Positions 35,347 through 45,366 of a DNA stretch of 64,000 nucleotides are shown piece by piece. This DNA comes from Balneolaceae bacterium. GTDB lineage: Bacteria; Bacteroidota; Rhodothermia; Balneolales; Balneolaceae. The first letter of the stretch is position 1; each line of letters opens with the position of its first letter. Location of the stretch: positions 1 through 64,000 of the forward strand of contig JAGYJQ010000013.1 in NCBI GenBank assembly GCA_018401935.1, read 5' to 3'. A model generated the notes under the pieces. It was not told the origin of the DNA, made no database searches, and saw only the letters and a program-made list of their open reading frames with translations. Position numbers and translations under genes: made by a program.

Positions 35347-36189
35347 ATGCAGGATTATGAATTTATAGATGGTAGTCGGCTTTCTTCGGTAATCGAAGCC
35401 CTGATTTTTGCTAGTAACGAACCCCTGAGTGCATCTAAGATTCGCACTATTATTGTCGAAAACGAGCAAAACATCGAACTATCGGAACAAACAGTGGATG
35501 AATTTGTCCAGCTGCTAAACGAGCGCTACGAACAGGGTGGGAGCAGTTTTCGCATTGAGCGGGTAGGCGGAGGATATACGTTCTTGACTCAAAAGAAGTA
35601 TCACTATTGGCTACATATTTTTCAGCATGAAAATGCCTATAGAAAATTATCGCAATCAGCCATAGAGACTCTAGCCATTGTAGCGTATCGGCAACCTATT
35701 ACCAAACCAGAAGTAGATCAAATTAGAGGGGTAGACTCCGGTTATATATTGCGTCAGTTAATGGAAAAAGCCCTCATAGAGGTAGCTGGGAGGGGAGATG
35801 GTCCCGGGAAGCCTTTATTATACAAAACCAGCCGTCATTTTTTGCGACATTTTGGATTGAATTCGGTGCAGGATTTACCCAAACCCAGAGAAATTGAAGA
35901 GATTTTAAAGGATGATGATATGGCCGAACATCGGCAATTACTCATGTCACGGCAGTTAATGTTAGAGGCAGAGGAAGAAAATCGGGTCGAGATGAAAGGC
36001 GATATATATGAAGATTCTGAGGGTAACAGGACTCCCACAACTGAAATGGATTTTGAAGAACAAGTCGGCTCTCACGATGAGCTTGAAGATGGACCAGAAA
36101 CATCATCGGAAACACTAACCAGTGAATCACAAAAAGCCTCGTCAGCTAGTGAACCAAACGACGCTACTACAGAGGATAATGAACTATGA
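35347..36189 (+). CDS. scpB: Segregation and condensation protein B
   Basis: 280 residues. Two winged-helix domains typical of ScpB: LSSVIEALIFASNEPLSASK at the start, and the SQSAIETLAIVAYRQPITKP block with EVDQIRGVDSGYILRQLMEK and the TSRHFLRHFGLNSVQDLPK end. ScpB joins ScpA and SMC in the condensin complex that organises the chromosome. About 70 residues of acidic, Ser/Thr-rich tail follow. It overlaps the downstream pseudouridine synthase by 4 nt (ATGA), the common scpB-rluB pairing. No scpA is in the window. Confidence 0.94.
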   Translation: MQDYEFIDGSRLSSVIEALIFASNEPLSASKIRTIIVENEQNIELSEQTVDEFVQLLNERYEQGGSSFRIERVGGGYTFLTQKKYHYWLHIFQHENAYRKLSQSAIETLAIVAYRQPITKPEVDQIRGVDSGYILRQLMEKALIEVAGRGDGPGKPLLYKTSRHFLRHFGLNSVQDLPKPREIEEILKDDDMAEHRQLLMSRQLMLEAEEENRVEMKGDIYEDSEGNRTPTTEMDFEEQVGSHDELEDGPETSSETLTSESQKASSASEPNDATTEDNEL

Positions 36190-37007
36190 GTTTACGTTCG
36201 ATTCCCAAAAAAGGGGAACAATTCCGATTAAATAAATTTATTGCCCAATCGGGTCTGTGTTCTAGGCGTGAAGCCGATGAACGCATCGCCAACGGGGAAG
36301 TCAGCGTTAATGGGAATTTAGTTACGGAAATGGGTTTCAAAGTAACCATGGACGATAAGGTGGAGGTAAAAGGCAAAGCGTTAAATCCTGAACCACCGGT
36401 CTATCTATTATTGAACAAGCCCAAAAATACTATCACCACCACGTCGGATGAACATGGTCGTAATACCGTCATGGATGAAATTGAGCATGCCACGGGGTAT
36501 CGGGTTTATCCTGTTGGACGATTGGACAGGAATACCACAGGCTTGTTATTACTAACAAATGATGGAGATTTGGCTCATCGACTCATGCATCCATCCTATA
36601 GAGTCCGTAAAACGTACGAGGTAGTGAGTGAACGAGCGTTAACCGACGCGGAATTAGCGGGATTTCAAAAGGGTATTCCTCTGGATGATGGTGTTGCTAA
36701 AGCCTATAAAGTTCAGGGTTTTGCCGATGCTCCCGATCGGTTTCAACTGTCCGTATTTGAAGGAAGGAACCGCCTGATTAGACGAATGGTCGAGTATTAC
36801 GGGACCGAAGTAACCAAATTAAAGCGAATCGAATATGCGGGCTTAGATTTAAAGGGAGTACCTCCTGGCCGTTGGCGGTTTCTTCGTGACAAAGAAATTT
36901 TAGATCTTCGTGTTTTGGTCAAATTAAAACCATTAGAAAAAGTGGTTACCGTCAAAAAAGCAGCTCTCAAGACCCCAAAAAGAAAGAAAAAGCGTAAAAA
37001 GCGTTAA
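36186..37007 (+). CDS. rluB: 23S rRNA pseudouridine synthase, RluB/RsuA family
   Basis: 273 residues. An S4 domain (RLNKFIAQSGLCSRREADER, residues 14-33) precedes the catalytic domain with YPVGRLDRNTTGLLLLTNDG, which carries the active-site Asp, and NRLIRRMVEYYG. A strongly basic C-terminal tail (KTPKRKKKRKKR) probably aids rRNA binding. RluB modifies helix 80-region uridine of 23S rRNA in E. coli; RsuA modifies 16S rRNA, and sequence alone cannot fully separate them, but scpB linkage favours RluB. Coupled to scpB by a 4-nt overlap. The 276-bp gap downstream (37008-37283) has no gene. Confidence 0.92.
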   Translation: MSLRSIPKKGEQFRLNKFIAQSGLCSRREADERIANGEVSVNGNLVTEMGFKVTMDDKVEVKGKALNPEPPVYLLLNKPKNTITTTSDEHGRNTVMDEIEHATGYRVYPVGRLDRNTTGLLLLTNDGDLAHRLMHPSYRVRKTYEVVSERALTDAELAGFQKGIPLDDGVAKAYKVQGFADAPDRFQLSVFEGRNRLIRRMVEYYGTEVTKLKRIEYAGLDLKGVPPGRWRFLRDKEILDLRVLVKLKPLEKVVTVKKAALKTPKRKKKRKKR

Positions 37008-37283
37008 TTCGATCGCCGAAGGGTTTAGATCCAACTTGGATGTATGTTATTAGCATGGCCTGTTTTAATCTTTTTTACATTTAATGTGCTTGCTATCTAT
37101 GCTCGAGGTATTCATTTTGTACCGTTAAAGACAGTATGGTATATTGTGCGATTAACATGATATGAGATATTGGTGCACATATTAAACGTAATCTTATGTC
37201 TGCCATACAAATAGAAGTGATGTATTGAATTTTCTGGAATAAGAACTTCGATTCATTTTAACTAATTAACGAAACCTATAAGC

Positions 37284-39764
37284 ATGAACTACGGTAAACC
37301 AACAATATGGCGCTTGGCTATATTATTCATAGTGTCAACATTCACCTTCTCGGCTTGTTCGACCTTTAAAAAAGCAGAAGCGCCAAAACCTACGGCTAGC
37401 GCTCCAAAACCACCTTCCAAAAAAGGGGATATGAAGGCCTTTTCCGAGGTAATAACGGATAAAGCGATATCTGATGAAGGGGTGTTTACCGTCCATAAAG
37501 TGGACGATAAGTATTACTTTGAAATTCCAAATGAGATGCTTGAGCGAGAGATGCTCTTGGTTAGTAGAGTGGCAGGGACCACACAAAACTTAAGCTTTGG
37601 TGGGGCCGGGCAAAAGGCTCGTTCTCAGCAGGTGATTCGGTGGCAGCAAAAAGAGAAACAAGTAGTACTTCGTCATGTGTCCTATTCAAGTGTAGCCGAT
37701 GCAGACGATCCTGTGTACAACTCAGTACGTAATAATAATTTTGAACCGGTTATTGCCACTTTTAAAATTGAGAGCCTTGGTGAGGATAGTACTTCTGTGG
37801 TGATAGATGCTACGAGTTTATATACCTCCGATGTGGCACTACTAAGTGGATTGAGTTCATTTCAACGTAGAAATTTTCAGGTGCGAAGATTGGATGGCTC
37901 TAGAACCTTTATCGAGCGAATGGCCAGTTATCCAGAGAACTTAGAAGTACGTCATGTGTTAACCTATGATGCAGGTAGTCCTCCCGATGATGCATCAACT
38001 GGAACTATTTCACTAGAGATGAACCAATCAATGATTCTGCTTCCTGAAGAGCCTCATACTCCGCGAAATCATGATATGAGAGTCGGTTATTTCTCTATTT
38101 CTCAATATGACTATAGCTCTGAAAAACATCGAGCAGCGCAAAATAGATTCATCACCCGGTGGAAATTGGTTCCATCCGACAAAGAAGCGTACCTAAGGGG
38201 CGAGCTAGTTGAGCCTGAAGACCCCATTATTTACTATCTAGACCCTGCTACTCCTGAAAAATGGAGAAAATATTTGATTCAGGGTATTGAAGATTGGAAT
38301 GTGGCGTTTGAAGCAGCTGGATTTAAAAATGCTATTATAGGTAAAGAAGCACCATCACCGGAGGAAGATCCGGAGTTCTCACCAGAAGATGTTCGATACT
38401 CGGTTATCCGTTATATCACCAATCCTATTCAGAATGCACAAGGGCCTCATGTACATGACCCCAGAACCGGCCAAATCTTAGAAAGCGATATACTTTGGTA
38501 TCACAACGTGATGAACTTATTACGGAATTGGTATTTCATCCAAACAGCCGCGGTCAATCCTGACGCACGAAACATAGATTTTGATACCGAATTAATGGGT
38601 GAACTTGTTCGGTTTGTTGCGGCTCATGAGGTGGGACATACTCTTGGACTACCACATAATATGGGTTCCAGTGCAGGATATACAGTTGAGCAATTGCGTG
38701 ATCCAGAGTTTACATCAACCCATGGGGTAGCCCCATCCATTATGGATTATGCGCGATTCAACTATGTCGCACAGCCAGGTGATGGTGTGACAAACTTCTT
38801 CCCAATGGTGGGCGAATATGATATTTGGTCGATTAAATGGGGGTACACTTGGTTCCCAGATGTGGAAGAAGCCGACGATGAGAATGAAATACTCCATGAT
38901 TGGATTGTGGCTAACGGCGATGATCCTCTTTATTTCTTTGGCTATGCCACTGGGGCAGACCCTCGCTCGCAGACAGAGGCTATTGGAGATGATGCGATGG
39001 AAGCCAGTGAGTTAGGTATTGCTAACCTAGAACGCATTACAGGCAGCCTTATAGAATGGATAGAAGAACCTGGTCAGGACTATGATGATCTGGCCGAGCT
39101 TTATGGCAATGTGATCTCTCAGTGGAGACGATATATGGGACATGTGACCACCTATATAGGTGGAGTGTACGAAACCTACAAAACATTCGATCAAGAAGGG
39201 GTTGTATACGAAGTAGTGGATGTAGCTGATCAGCGACGATCCATGGAATTTCTACAGGAATATGCTTTTTCTACTCCTACTTGGGCGTTTAATAGAGACA
39301 TTCTAGATCGTATTAATGAATCCACAGCGGTGGAAACCTTCCGTTCGGCCCAGTCAGGTGTACTTAATGGGGTATTGAACCCAGCCAGAATTGCTCGTTT
39401 GACCGAAGCAGAAACACGTACCGATGCCGATACCTATACTCTTTTCGAGATGATGGATGATTTGCGCAACGGTATTTTTAGTGAATTACGTGCGAATGAA
39501 AACGTAGATGTTCACCGCCGGCACCTACAGCGTGCCTACGTAGAACGCATGGAATACCTAATGACCCAGGAACCTTCCGGATTCTTTGGTTCTAGTGTGG
39601 ATGTAAGCCAGTCCGATATTCGACCAGCTGTACGTAATCAGTTGACTTTATTGCGAAGAGATTCTGGTCGTAGAATCAGTGCAGGTAATATTGACCGAGC
39701 CACTCGAGTTCATTTAGAAGATACCATCGCTCGAATCGACAACATTCTTGAAGAGAATGACTAA
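37284..39764 (+). CDS. Zinc-dependent metalloprotease lipoprotein (DUF5117/DUF5118 type)
   Basis: 826 residues. The signal peptide ends in FTFSAC, a lipobox. After a Lys/Pro/Ala-rich linker come the DUF5118- and DUF5117-like N-terminal domains (EMLEREMLLVSRVAGT), then the metzincin motif AAHEVGHTLGLPHN with zinc ligands His448, His452 and the downstream His458. A Met-turn-like SIMDYARFNY follows, and a C-terminal domain of about 300 residues (DUF4953-like) completes it. A surface-anchored peptidase is expected; its substrate is not known. Strong terminator 20 nt downstream. Confidence 0.88.
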   Translation: MNYGKPTIWRLAILFIVSTFTFSACSTFKKAEAPKPTASAPKPPSKKGDMKAFSEVITDKAISDEGVFTVHKVDDKYYFEIPNEMLEREMLLVSRVAGTTQNLSFGGAGQKARSQQVIRWQQKEKQVVLRHVSYSSVADADDPVYNSVRNNNFEPVIATFKIESLGEDSTSVVIDATSLYTSDVALLSGLSSFQRRNFQVRRLDGSRTFIERMASYPENLEVRHVLTYDAGSPPDDASTGTISLEMNQSMILLPEEPHTPRNHDMRVGYFSISQYDYSSEKHRAAQNRFITRWKLVPSDKEAYLRGELVEPEDPIIYYLDPATPEKWRKYLIQGIEDWNVAFEAAGFKNAIIGKEAPSPEEDPEFSPEDVRYSVIRYITNPIQNAQGPHVHDPRTGQILESDILWYHNVMNLLRNWYFIQTAAVNPDARNIDFDTELMGELVRFVAAHEVGHTLGLPHNMGSSAGYTVEQLRDPEFTSTHGVAPSIMDYARFNYVAQPGDGVTNFFPMVGEYDIWSIKWGYTWFPDVEEADDENEILHDWIVANGDDPLYFFGYATGADPRSQTEAIGDDAMEASELGIANLERITGSLIEWIEEPGQDYDDLAELYGNVISQWRRYMGHVTTYIGGVYETYKTFDQEGVVYEVVDVADQRRSMEFLQEYAFSTPTWAFNRDILDRINESTAVETFRSAQSGVLNGVLNPARIARLTEAETRTDADTYTLFEMMDDLRNGIFSELRANENVDVHRRHLQRAYVERMEYLMTQEPSGFFGSSVDVSQSDIRPAVRNQLTLLRRDSGRRISAGNIDRATRVHLEDTIARIDNILEEND

Positions 39765-39783
39765 TTAATTCAATTTTCATGAA

Positions 39784-39812
39784 GTCCCCTGTAGTCCAGG
39801 GGGCTTTTTTTT
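39784..39812 (+). terminator. Intrinsic terminator of the metalloprotease gene
   Basis: GTCCCCTG pairs with CAGGGGGC around a TAGTC loop, followed by eight T's; 20 nt after the stop codon. Confidence 0.9.
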
Positions 39813-39871
39813 ACTCCTATTTTATAGAGCATTCGCTCCTATAGCATTTTTAAATTAAAAACCCTCTGAAT

Positions 39872-42800
39872 ATGAAAGTTTTACAACGAATCCTTCTTTT
39901 TAACGTAGCCGTACTCGTTACCCTATCTACTATGCTAAGCGCTCAACAGGTAGATATGGAGTTGCTAAAATCCATTGAGCCCCGCAACATTGGGCCCGCA
40001 GGGATGTCGGGTAGGATTACCGCTATTGATGTGGTAGAATCCAATCATGATATCATGTACGCTGGTTCTGCGTCTGGTGGTATATGGAAATCGGTGAGTG
40101 GAGGGGTAGCTTGGGAGCCTATTTTTGATGAATACGGAGTAGCTTCCATTGGGGCTATCGATATTTATCAAGCAAGTCCGGATATTGTCTGGGTTGGAAC
40201 GGGGGAAGGAAATCCACGTAATTCCCAAAGCTCAGGTGCAGGAGTCTATCGTAGTTTAGATGGAGGACGCAGTTTTGAATTTATGGGACTAGAAGGGGTT
40301 CGAAATGTTCACCGAATTATCGTTCATCCTACCGATCCAAATACCGTTTGGGTAGGTGGACAGGGTGATGCATGGGCGGATAGCGAGCATCGTGGGGTGT
40401 ATAAAACCACCGATGGCGGTAAAACATGGAACAAAGTGTTGTATATCAATAGCCGTACGGGTGTGGGTGATATGGTGATGGACCCAAGCAATCCCAACAA
40501 AATCTTGGTTAACATGTGGGAGTTTCGTCGTTGGCCTTGGTTTTTTAAATCAGGTGGGGAGGGTTCTGGAATGTACATGACCTTAGATGGTGGTGAAACT
40601 TGGAACGAAATTACCGACGAAGATGGATTGCCAGAGGGGGAATTAGGGAGAATGGGTATCGCTTTTTCTTCGTCTAAACCGAATATCGTCTATGCTATTA
40701 TTGAATCTAGCGCGAATGCTATCTATAGAAGTGAGGATGGTGGTTTTACATGGGAACAACGACAAACAGTCAAAGATGACCCAGATGTAGGTAACCGGCC
40801 ATTTTATTATTTTGAGATATATGTAGATCCATTCAACGAAAACCGAGTCTATAGTCTTTATACCTATTTATCGGTGAGTGAGGATGGAGCGAAGAGCTTC
40901 GAGAGTCTCTACCCATATTACAATTGGGTTCACCCAGATCATCACGCTTTTTGGATGAGTTCATCGAGTCCAGGTTTCATCGTGGAAGGAAACGATGGTG
41001 GGCTTAATATTTCTCACGATGGAGGTAAAACCTGGCGGTTTGCTGAAAATATTCCTGTAGGCCAGTATTATCATGTTAATGTAGACATGGAAATCCCTTA
41101 TAACGTCTATGGTGGTATGCAGGATAACGGTTCATGGGAAGGACCTGCCTACGTTTGGAGAGATGGTGGGATTCGAAATGCCTATTGGGATGAATTATTT
41201 TTTGGGGATGGTTTCGATGTGATGATGGACCCAAGCGACTCAAGATACCTGTATGCCATGTCGCAACAAGGTAATGTTGGGCGAGTTGATCGAGAGACTG
41301 GAAGTGCACGTTTTGTAAAACCAACACATCCCGATGGAGAAAACCTGCGCTTTAACTGGAATGCAGCAATCAACTTTGATCCATTCGATAAAGAAACCAT
41401 TTATTTTGGTAGTCAGTACGTTCACAAAAGTACGGACCGAGGAGAAAGTTGGGCCATTATTTCTCCAGATTTAACTACTAACGACACCACAAAGCAAATG
41501 CAGCATGAAAGTGGCGGGCTAACCATGGATGCCACTGGTGCGGAGAATTTCACCACCATATTGGCCATCGAGCCAAGCCCGGTTGATCAAAAGGTTATTT
41601 GGGTAGGCACGGATGATGGTAACATTCAAATAACTACCGATGGTGGGGAAAACTGGAGCAATACGGCTCGTAATCTCAAAGGCATTCCGGAGGGAAGCTA
41701 TGTAGCTCAGGTGAAAGCGTCTGCTTTTAACGCTGGAGAAGCCGTTGCAGTAATTAATAATTATCGTCGTGGTGATTGGACCCCTTATGTGGTTCATACA
41801 AGCAACTACGGTAAAAAGTGGACCAATATCGTAGAGGGTAAAGGCTTAGAAGGTTATGCTCTGTCCTTTGTGCAGGATTTAGTCGAGCCCAATCTAATGT
41901 TTGTAGGGACCGAGTTTGGATTATATTTCACCATAGATGGAGGTGATAGCTGGACCCGATGGACCAACGGATACCCAACCGTTTCTACCTATGACATGGT
42001 AATCCACCCACGTGAGCACGATTTAGTAATTGGTACATTTGGGCGCTCTTTTTGGGTGTTAGATGACATCAGGCCTCTTCGAGAATTAGCAGCGGAAGGA
42101 TTAGACGAGTTGGATAAACCAATTAAAGCCTTTGATAGTCCAGATGCTTATTTAGCAAATTGGCGTCAGGCTATGGGATCTAGGTTTGCAGCCGATGCGA
42201 TGTATTCAGGTGATAATCGTCCTCGTGGTGCTATGATTACCTATTCGGTCAACAAAGAGTTATCCCAAAAGTCAGAAAAGTCAGAGGCTCCTGCTCCAAG
42301 CGGTCGTTCTTGGGGACGTAGAGGATCGGATGAGGAAAAAGTTAAGGTGGCTATCTTTGATGAATCAGGTGAACATATCCGCAATTTAGAAGTGACTCCA
42401 GAGCATAATGGCATAAACCGAATGCAATGGGGTTTGGAGCGGAAGGGTATGGAACGCCCTTCACGCAGAGCTGCTCGTCCAAATATGCCTGAACCACGAG
42501 GTGGGGATGTATTGCCAGGAACCTATAAAGTAGTGATGAGCTATGCAGGTAGTAAAGACTCGACCATGGTCACCGTTCATTACGATCCTCGAATTGAAAT
42601 TACGATGGAGGCTCTTGAAGCCACCGCCGCACTCGAAGATTCGGCCGGAGCTTTAGGTGCTGAGCTTGCTAAAGCCGTTTCGTCGTTGGTTACAGCCGAA
42701 GGCATACTCAAAGTAAACAAAGGACTTATGGACGCAGATCCTCGGTCTGCTGAAGAGTTAAAAGAAGTGCGTGATACTCACAAAGCCACACAAGAAAGCT

Positions 42801-43096
42801 TAGATGCACTATATGCTCACATTTTTGGAAGTAATGATGACGAACGTCAAGGAATCGTCAGAAATCCTGAGGTCACTGTTATGTCTAGGTTGTATGGGGC
42901 TGGTAGATATCTAGGTAATGACATTGATGGTCCAGGAGCTACCGAGGAAAATTTATTAAGGCTTGCCAGGGAAGCAGTGACGGAAGCCATGGAAAAAATT
43001 GATGCTTTCTTAAACCAAGATTGGCCCACCTATGAGGCGGCGGTTCGAGAAGCTAATTTAAGTCCTTTTAAATCCCTTACTGGTGAGGGTAATTAG
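39872..43096 (+). CDS. Secreted sortilin/VPS10-like beta-propeller protein
   Basis: 1074 residues with a signal peptide ending near AQQ (about residue 26). Multiple BNR/Asp-box repeats of the form SxDGGxTW occur (YRSLDGGRSFE, YKTTDGGKTWN, YMTLDGGETWN, YRSEDGGFTWE, ISHDGGKTWR, ITTDGGENWS, FTIDGGDSWT), building a large VPS10/sortilin-like propeller often annotated as glycosyl hydrolase of the WD40/YVTN superfamily. No catalytic residues can be assigned. The C-terminal region has a Pro/Arg/Ser-rich linker and a helical part. In Bacteroidota such proteins are usually exported and often sit beside peptidases, as here. Confidence 0.85.
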   Translation: MKVLQRILLFNVAVLVTLSTMLSAQQVDMELLKSIEPRNIGPAGMSGRITAIDVVESNHDIMYAGSASGGIWKSVSGGVAWEPIFDEYGVASIGAIDIYQASPDIVWVGTGEGNPRNSQSSGAGVYRSLDGGRSFEFMGLEGVRNVHRIIVHPTDPNTVWVGGQGDAWADSEHRGVYKTTDGGKTWNKVLYINSRTGVGDMVMDPSNPNKILVNMWEFRRWPWFFKSGGEGSGMYMTLDGGETWNEITDEDGLPEGELGRMGIAFSSSKPNIVYAIIESSANAIYRSEDGGFTWEQRQTVKDDPDVGNRPFYYFEIYVDPFNENRVYSLYTYLSVSEDGAKSFESLYPYYNWVHPDHHAFWMSSSSPGFIVEGNDGGLNISHDGGKTWRFAENIPVGQYYHVNVDMEIPYNVYGGMQDNGSWEGPAYVWRDGGIRNAYWDELFFGDGFDVMMDPSDSRYLYAMSQQGNVGRVDRETGSARFVKPTHPDGENLRFNWNAAINFDPFDKETIYFGSQYVHKSTDRGESWAIISPDLTTNDTTKQMQHESGGLTMDATGAENFTTILAIEPSPVDQKVIWVGTDDGNIQITTDGGENWSNTARNLKGIPEGSYVAQVKASAFNAGEAVAVINNYRRGDWTPYVVHTSNYGKKWTNIVEGKGLEGYALSFVQDLVEPNLMFVGTEFGLYFTIDGGDSWTRWTNGYPTVSTYDMVIHPREHDLVIGTFGRSFWVLDDIRPLRELAAEGLDELDKPIKAFDSPDAYLANWRQAMGSRFAADAMYSGDNRPRGAMITYSVNKELSQKSEKSEAPAPSGRSWGRRGSDEEKVKVAIFDESGEHIRNLEVTPEHNGINRMQWGLERKGMERPSRRAARPNMPEPRGGDVLPGTYKVVMSYAGSKDSTMVTVHYDPRIEITMEALEATAALEDSAGALGAELAKAVSSLVTAEGILKVNKGLMDADPRSAEELKEVRDTHKATQESLDALYAHIFGSNDDERQGIVRNPEVTVMSRLYGAGRYLGNDIDGPGATEENLLRLAREAVTEAMEKIDAFLNQDWPTYEAAVREANLSPFKSLTGEGN

Positions 43097-43113
43097 CCAG
43101 CTAAATAAGAACG

Positions 43114-44016
43114 ATGGAAGCCTTCATTGATTTTTTTGAGAATATACCTTCTACCTTCCGTGCAGGAATACTGGTGGGAGGTATATTCGTATTTTGGATC
43201 ATAGAAGGTGTTTTTCCCTTATTTAGTTTTGGCTACAATAAAGTTCGACATGCCTTAACCAATGGGTTACTTACTCTGTTTTTTGTTCTAATTGGGTTGG
43301 CATTTGCCTCCCTACTTCTGATGGCTTCGCAGTGGGTGACTCAAGAAAACTTTGGACTTATTCACTGGATTACTATGCCTTTATGGATGCAAATTTTAGT
43401 GGGAATAGTATTGCTTGATTTTTTTGGAGCTTACTTAGTTCACTGGGTGGAACATAAAGTCAAATTCTTGTGGAAGTTTCACTTGGTCCATCATAGTGAT
43501 ACGCATGTGGATGTGACCACAGGGCTTCGACATCATCCCGGGGAGGCTTTATTCCGTATGTTGTTTACCATATTCGGGGTCATTATGGTGGGCGCTCCTA
43601 TTTGGTTGGTTTTTGTTTATCAGACATGCTCTGCTTTTTTTACTCACTTTAATCACGCCAACATATCCATGCCCACTTCGGTCGATAGGGCGCTCTCATG
43701 GGTGGTGGTAACGCCTAATATGCATAAGGTACACCATCACTACACCCAGCCTTATACCGATACTAATTATGGGAATATTTTTGCTATATGGGATCGTCTG
43801 TTTGGAACCTTTGCCCAGGTAGAGGATTCAACAAAGCTAGTCTATGGGATTGATACCCACATGGATCCTAAGGAACATGAAGATGTGGTTAATTTGCTTA
43901 AAATCCCGTTTCAGCCCTATAGGCCACCAGTAGGGTCTAAGTTTTCTGATAATGAGTCGAGTAGCTTGTCACCTAATGACTCAATTAATGACTCACCTAA
44001 CAACTCTGATAGCTAG
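43114..44016 (+). CDS. Sterol desaturase / fatty acid hydroxylase family membrane enzyme
   Basis: 300 residues with four or more transmembrane helices. The di-iron histidine boxes are complete: HWVEHKVKFLW, then FHLVHHSDTHVDVTTGLRHHP, THFNHANI and HKVHHHYTQPYTDTNYGN. The family uses O2 to hydroxylate or desaturate lipids; in bacteria substrates include sterol-like, carotenoid and alkyl lipids. It follows the sortilin-like gene by 17 bp and is likely co-transcribed. The last 25 residues are an Asn/Asp/Ser repeat from a 12-nt tandem array. Confidence 0.87.
   Translation: MEAFIDFFENIPSTFRAGILVGGIFVFWIIEGVFPLFSFGYNKVRHALTNGLLTLFFVLIGLAFASLLLMASQWVTQENFGLIHWITMPLWMQILVGIVLLDFFGAYLVHWVEHKVKFLWKFHLVHHSDTHVDVTTGLRHHPGEALFRMLFTIFGVIMVGAPIWLVFVYQTCSAFFTHFNHANISMPTSVDRALSWVVVTPNMHKVHHHYTQPYTDTNYGNIFAIWDRLFGTFAQVEDSTKLVYGIDTHMDPKEHEDVVNLLKIPFQPYRPPVGSKFSDNESSSLSPNDSINDSPNNSDS
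43972..44007 (+). repeat. 12-nt tandem repeat at the 3' end of the desaturase gene
   Basis: CCTAATGACTCA (43972), ATTAATGACTCA (43984) and CCTAACAACTCT (43996) encode PNDS-INDS-PNNS at the C-terminus, just before the stop. Confidence 0.8.
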
Positions 44017-44169
44017 TCAGATAGCCAATCCTATGGGATGATAGAGCTTCTCAGAGGGCGAATTAGAATTTTTTTACAACCATCCTTTAGAAAAATAGAG
44101 GCTCCGAATAGGGGTTTGTGCTAACTGCTCTGTCTATTAGATATACTATAATTTATTAGAGGAGTCTCT

Positions 44170-45039
44170 ATGAAACAATTTTTTGGATTCGTTGCCGTAC
44201 TTTTACTCTTACCCATGATGCTTTGGGCGCAGCCTGAAATACCAATAGAAGAATGGACAGGAAGAACTATATTATTGATTGGGGCCCACCCAGATGATGA
44301 TGCGCAATCCCATGGAACCCTAGCAATGCTTCAGGCTAATGGAAATGAAGTGTATGTAATGTTGTTGACCACAGGTAATGTAGGAACAGGGGATCCCACG
44401 ATGACACGGGATCGTCTTTCTAAGATCCGGAGACAAGAAGAGGTAGATGCATTGGCCGAGTTAGGAATTCCTGAATCGAATTACATTAACCTGGGATACA
44501 CCGATGGTATGCTAGAGTTCGCGGATAAAGAAGAATTAGTTAAGGATATGGTTTGGTGGATTAGGAAGCTGAAACCCACCACTCTTATGGCATTTGATCC
44601 TGGATACGGCTACCAGCAATGGCATAAAACGGATCACCGTGCAGCTGCTTATTTGGCGGTTGATGCTGCTCGCGCGGCCGAGTGGAGATTGATTTTTCCT
44701 AGTCAGATTATAAACGAGGGCTTGGAAAGACATACCGTTACCGATTATTTGTTTTATAGTACTACTGGTGGTGAAGCCAATACCTTTGTTGATATATCAG
44801 CCTATGCTGAAAATAAAGTGCGCTCCAGATCCAAATACATAAGTCAGTTTACCTCCGCATTTGATAATTACACAGGTCCAAACCCCGAGGACTTACCGGG
44901 TAATGAAGGTGAGGAGTTTTTAGAGCGTATGAGGCGAGGTGTATATGAACGCGGCGCAGTGAATGGGGTTCCAACCGAACGCTTTCGCTATTACAAAGGT
45001 AACCCAGATGGAGCGGGAACTAGAAGAGGTGGGTACTAA
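44170..45039 (+). CDS. Secreted PIG-L family deacetylase
   Basis: 289 residues with a signal peptide ending in LWAQ (about residue 20). The metal-binding AHPDDDAQSHG motif is near residue 40, and TDHRAAAYLAVDAAR supplies the second histidine region. PIG-L/LmbE enzymes remove acetyl groups from N-acetyl amino sugars using zinc. A leader signal indicates an exported enzyme, unlike cytoplasmic BshB or MshB. It is one of two secreted PIG-L proteins in the window (see 52342); they share the fold motifs but are not close copies. Confidence 0.88.
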   Translation: MKQFFGFVAVLLLLPMMLWAQPEIPIEEWTGRTILLIGAHPDDDAQSHGTLAMLQANGNEVYVMLLTTGNVGTGDPTMTRDRLSKIRRQEEVDALAELGIPESNYINLGYTDGMLEFADKEELVKDMVWWIRKLKPTTLMAFDPGYGYQQWHKTDHRAAAYLAVDAARAAEWRLIFPSQIINEGLERHTVTDYLFYSTTGGEANTFVDISAYAENKVRSRSKYISQFTSAFDNYTGPNPEDLPGNEGEEFLERMRRGVYERGAVNGVPTERFRYYKGNPDGAGTRRGGY

Positions 45040-45366
45040 GACTTGTAATGAAGCATAAACTAGCCTTTGGGCTATAGGATTGTGATCAGCTAGATTATTG
45101 AACATTCGCACATAAAGCATATTTAGATAGAAGTGGCGGGGTGGTACCCCGTCATTTTTTTTTGACCAATAATGGTTGGTTTTGTTGATGTTAGATTATT
45201 TCAAATTTTATTAGGTCAACGCTTGAATATTAAAAAAAAGGGTGTATTCTTTAGATAATAGTTATTGCGAGATTAGATGTAGGCATGATTTGAGAAATAA
45301 CACCGAATAATGTCTCTTAGATTTTCCATTAATCAGAAAGCCAAATAGTAAATTAACAAAGGTCCA
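45040..45366 (+). other. 327-bp gap upstream of the sigma-FecR-Sus locus
   Basis: Holds a terminator (45136-45163) for the upstream deacetylase gene, then about 200 bp of AT-rich DNA that must contain the promoter of the ECF sigma gene. No RNA gene or other coding frame is recognised. Confidence 0.6.
45136..45163 (+). terminator. Intrinsic terminator after the PIG-L gene
   Basis: CGGGGT and ACCCCG form a tight hairpin with a 3-nt loop, followed within 3 nt by nine T's. It separates the 44-kb deacetylase gene from the Sus locus. Confidence 0.88.
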
